From Rhizobium tibeticum (lineage in GTDB: Bacteria > Pseudomonadota > Alphaproteobacteria > Rhizobiales > Rhizobiaceae), in the NCBI RefSeq assembly GCF_900110205.1, contig NZ_FOCV01000018.1, positions 62,001 to 126,000 on the forward strand: 64,000 bases of DNA, given 5' to 3'. Shown here in pieces: positions 62,984-64,000 of the stretch. The translations under genes and the position numbers were made by a program. Position 1 is the stretch's first letter, and each line of letters starts with the position of its first letter. The notes under the pieces were generated by a model. That model saw nothing but the letters and a program-made list of their open reading frames with translations. It did not search any database and had not been told where the DNA came from.

Positions 62984-63553
62984 TTACTGAGACATAGAAG
63001 CATCAAGGGACTGGTTCAATGCCAGAACATTGACGGTGGCTTCACCGAGAATGCCGAGTTCGGGGTGATCGATGGCGGCATCGACAATCGCCTTCAGCTT
63101 GGCTTCATCCGTGCCGCGGGCCTTGGCCACGTGCGGTATCTGGAAGTAGGCAGCCTCAGGTGAAATATGCGGGTCGAGGCCACTGCCCGAGGCGGTTACG
63201 AGGTCGATCGGGACCTCCGCATTCGGATTGGTCGCCTTTGCTGTCTCATAGTCAGCCTTTACGCGATCGAGCAGCTTCTGGCTGGTCGGGCCAAGGTTCG
63301 AGCCCGAAGATGAGGCGGCGTTGTATCCGTCGCCCGCGGCAGAAGGACGACCGTGGAAGTATTTATCGCTCGTGAACGCCTGGCCGATCAGCGTCGAACC
63401 GATCACCTTGCCGTCCTTTTCTATCAAGCTGCCGTTTGCTTGCGCCGGGAAGAGCGCTTGCGCGGCGCCGGTCATGGCGAGCGGGTAGAGTAGGCCGGTA
63501 ATAGCCGTGGTGGCAACGATCATAACGATTGCCGGACGAAGTTCTTTCAACAT
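62984..63553 (-). CDS. kdpC: Potassium-transporting ATPase subunit KdpC
   Basis: The 189-residue subunit has one N-terminal helix (ATTAITGLLYPLAMTGAAQ) and a periplasmic domain with the KdpC signatures GQAFTSDKYFHGRPSA and ASGSGLDPHISPEAAYFQI. It assists potassium binding and ATP affinity in the KdpFABC pump. It begins 12 bases after kdpB and precedes the hairpin and kdpD. The length is normal. Confidence 0.95.
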   Translation of the reverse strand: MLKELRPAIVMIVATTAITGLLYPLAMTGAAQALFPAQANGSLIEKDGKVIGSTLIGQAFTSDKYFHGRPSAAGDGYNAASSSGSNLGPTSQKLLDRVKADYETAKATNPNAEVPIDLVTASGSGLDPHISPEAAYFQIPHVAKARGTDEAKLKAIVDAAIDHPELGILGEATVNVLALNQSLDASMSQ

Positions 63554-63565
63554 GATGTCAACTCC

Positions 63566-64000
63566 TTAGGCGAGACCCATGGCCGTGATGACCATGTCGA
63601 TTGCCTTGATGCCGATGAACGGGACGATGATGCCGCCGAGGCCGTAGACGAGTAGGTTGCGGGAAAGTAGCGCGCCGGCGCCGATCGCGCGGTATTTCAC
63701 GCCTTTGAGCGACAGGGGGATCAGCGCGACGATGATCAGCGCGTTGAAGATGATGGCCGACAGGATGGCGCTCTGCGGTGTCGCGAGCCCCATGATGTTC
63801 AGCACGCCGAGCTGCGGATAGAACGCCAGGAACATTGCCGGGATAATGGCAAAATACTTGGCGATGTCGTTGGCGATCGAGAAGGTCGTCAGCGCGCCAC
63901 GCGTCATCAATAGCTGCTTACCGATCTCGACGATTTCGATGAGCTTCGTCGGGTCGCTGTCGAGGTCGATCATGTTGCCGGCTTCGCGGGCGGCGACTGT
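63566..64000 (-). CDS. kdpB: Potassium-transporting ATPase subunit KdpB, C-terminal part (partial)
   Basis: The last 145 codons of the P-type ATPase subunit are present, running off the right edge. Visible are the hinge region AREAGNMIDLDSDPTKLIEIV, partly shown, then GKQLLMTRGALTTFSIAND, AKYFAIIPAMF and NALIIVALIPLSLKG, the last three helices of KdpB. The phosphorylation motif DKTGT lies outside the window. kdpA is expected further right. Confidence 0.95.
   Translation of the reverse strand, partial: TVAAREAGNMIDLDSDPTKLIEIVEIGKQLLMTRGALTTFSIANDIAKYFAIIPAMFLAFYPQLGVLNIMGLATPQSAILSAIIFNALIIVALIPLSLKGVKYRAIGAGALLSRNLLVYGLGGIIVPFIGIKAIDMVITAMGLA

Noticed and set aside
1..64000. Search by eye for tRNA or rRNA genes, CRISPR arrays, insertion sequences, integrases and toxin-antitoxin pairs
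   Set aside because: No tRNA-like cloverleaf, regular repeat array, transposase or integrase motif was seen; the region is core chromosome.

Overview
This is a continuous stretch of core chromosome from an alphaproteobacterium of the order Hyphomicrobiales, most likely Rhizobiaceae (Rhizobium/Ensifer type). The evidence is the block hemE-hemJ-rho-mnmE-mnmG-rsmG-parA-parB with parS sites; a very large cyclic beta-1,2-glucan synthase (NdvB/ChvB type); a 1,591-residue NAD-glutamate dehydrogenase; TrcR (DUF1013); a Kdp system; and two large ABC importers. In this group hemE lies beside oriC, so the origin is probably just left of base 1 (inference). I see no phage, insertion sequence, CRISPR array, tRNA or rRNA.

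Layout. 1-7.8 kb, plus strand: end of hemE, hemJ, rho, the tRNA-modification genes mnmE and mnmG, rsmG and parAB, with parS sites at about 3.46, 3.50 and 5.49 kb. 7.8-12 kb, minus strand: an overlapping leuS-lptE-holA operon. 12-18 kb: a YggS-type PLP protein, two AMP-forming acyl-CoA synthetases (propionyl- and acetyl-type) on either side of trcR, then a broken thermonuclease gene. 18.3-24.5 kb: a DUF1674/SDHAF4-like gene, then htpX, rsmB, a heparinase II/III-like gene and purH on the plus strand. 24.5-30.7 kb, minus strand: a UMF1-type transporter and the large glutamate dehydrogenase. 31-34.6 kb: pdxY, a beta carbonic anhydrase, a lytic transglycosylase and asd. 35-44.8 kb, minus strand: ndvB followed by an OpgC-type acyltransferase, which probably makes and then decorates periplasmic cyclic glucan. 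45.2-46.3 kb: small, mostly membrane proteins, including a 54-residue gene. 46.3-52.6 kb, minus strand: an M19 dipeptidase followed by a five-gene peptide ABC importer. 52.8-56.4 kb, minus strand: a three-gene sugar ABC importer, probably for inositol. 56.7-59.5 kb: a DUF1993 gene, galE/exoB and a SAM methyltransferase. 59.5-64 kb, minus strand: kdpE, kdpD, kdpC and the end of kdpB.

How the genes fit together. The left part handles chromosome segregation (ParAB/parS), transcription termination (Rho), translation accuracy (MnmEG, RsmG, RsmB, LeuS) and replication (HolA). The middle holds central metabolism: acetate and propionate activation, purine synthesis, glutamate catabolism and the lysine/threonine branch through Asd. 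The right part faces the cell envelope and environment: cyclic glucan, dipeptide salvage, inositol-type uptake, nucleotide sugars and potassium homeostasis.

I found no clear candidate for a wholly new system. The best leads are a perfect match to the IolR-type palindrome GGAA-N6-TTCC at the promoter of the sugar importer, a decayed parS site inside the propionyl-CoA synthetase gene, the ndvB-opgC pairing with a 34-bp palindrome between the two genes, a hairpin separating kdpC from kdpD, and several unannotated small ORFs.
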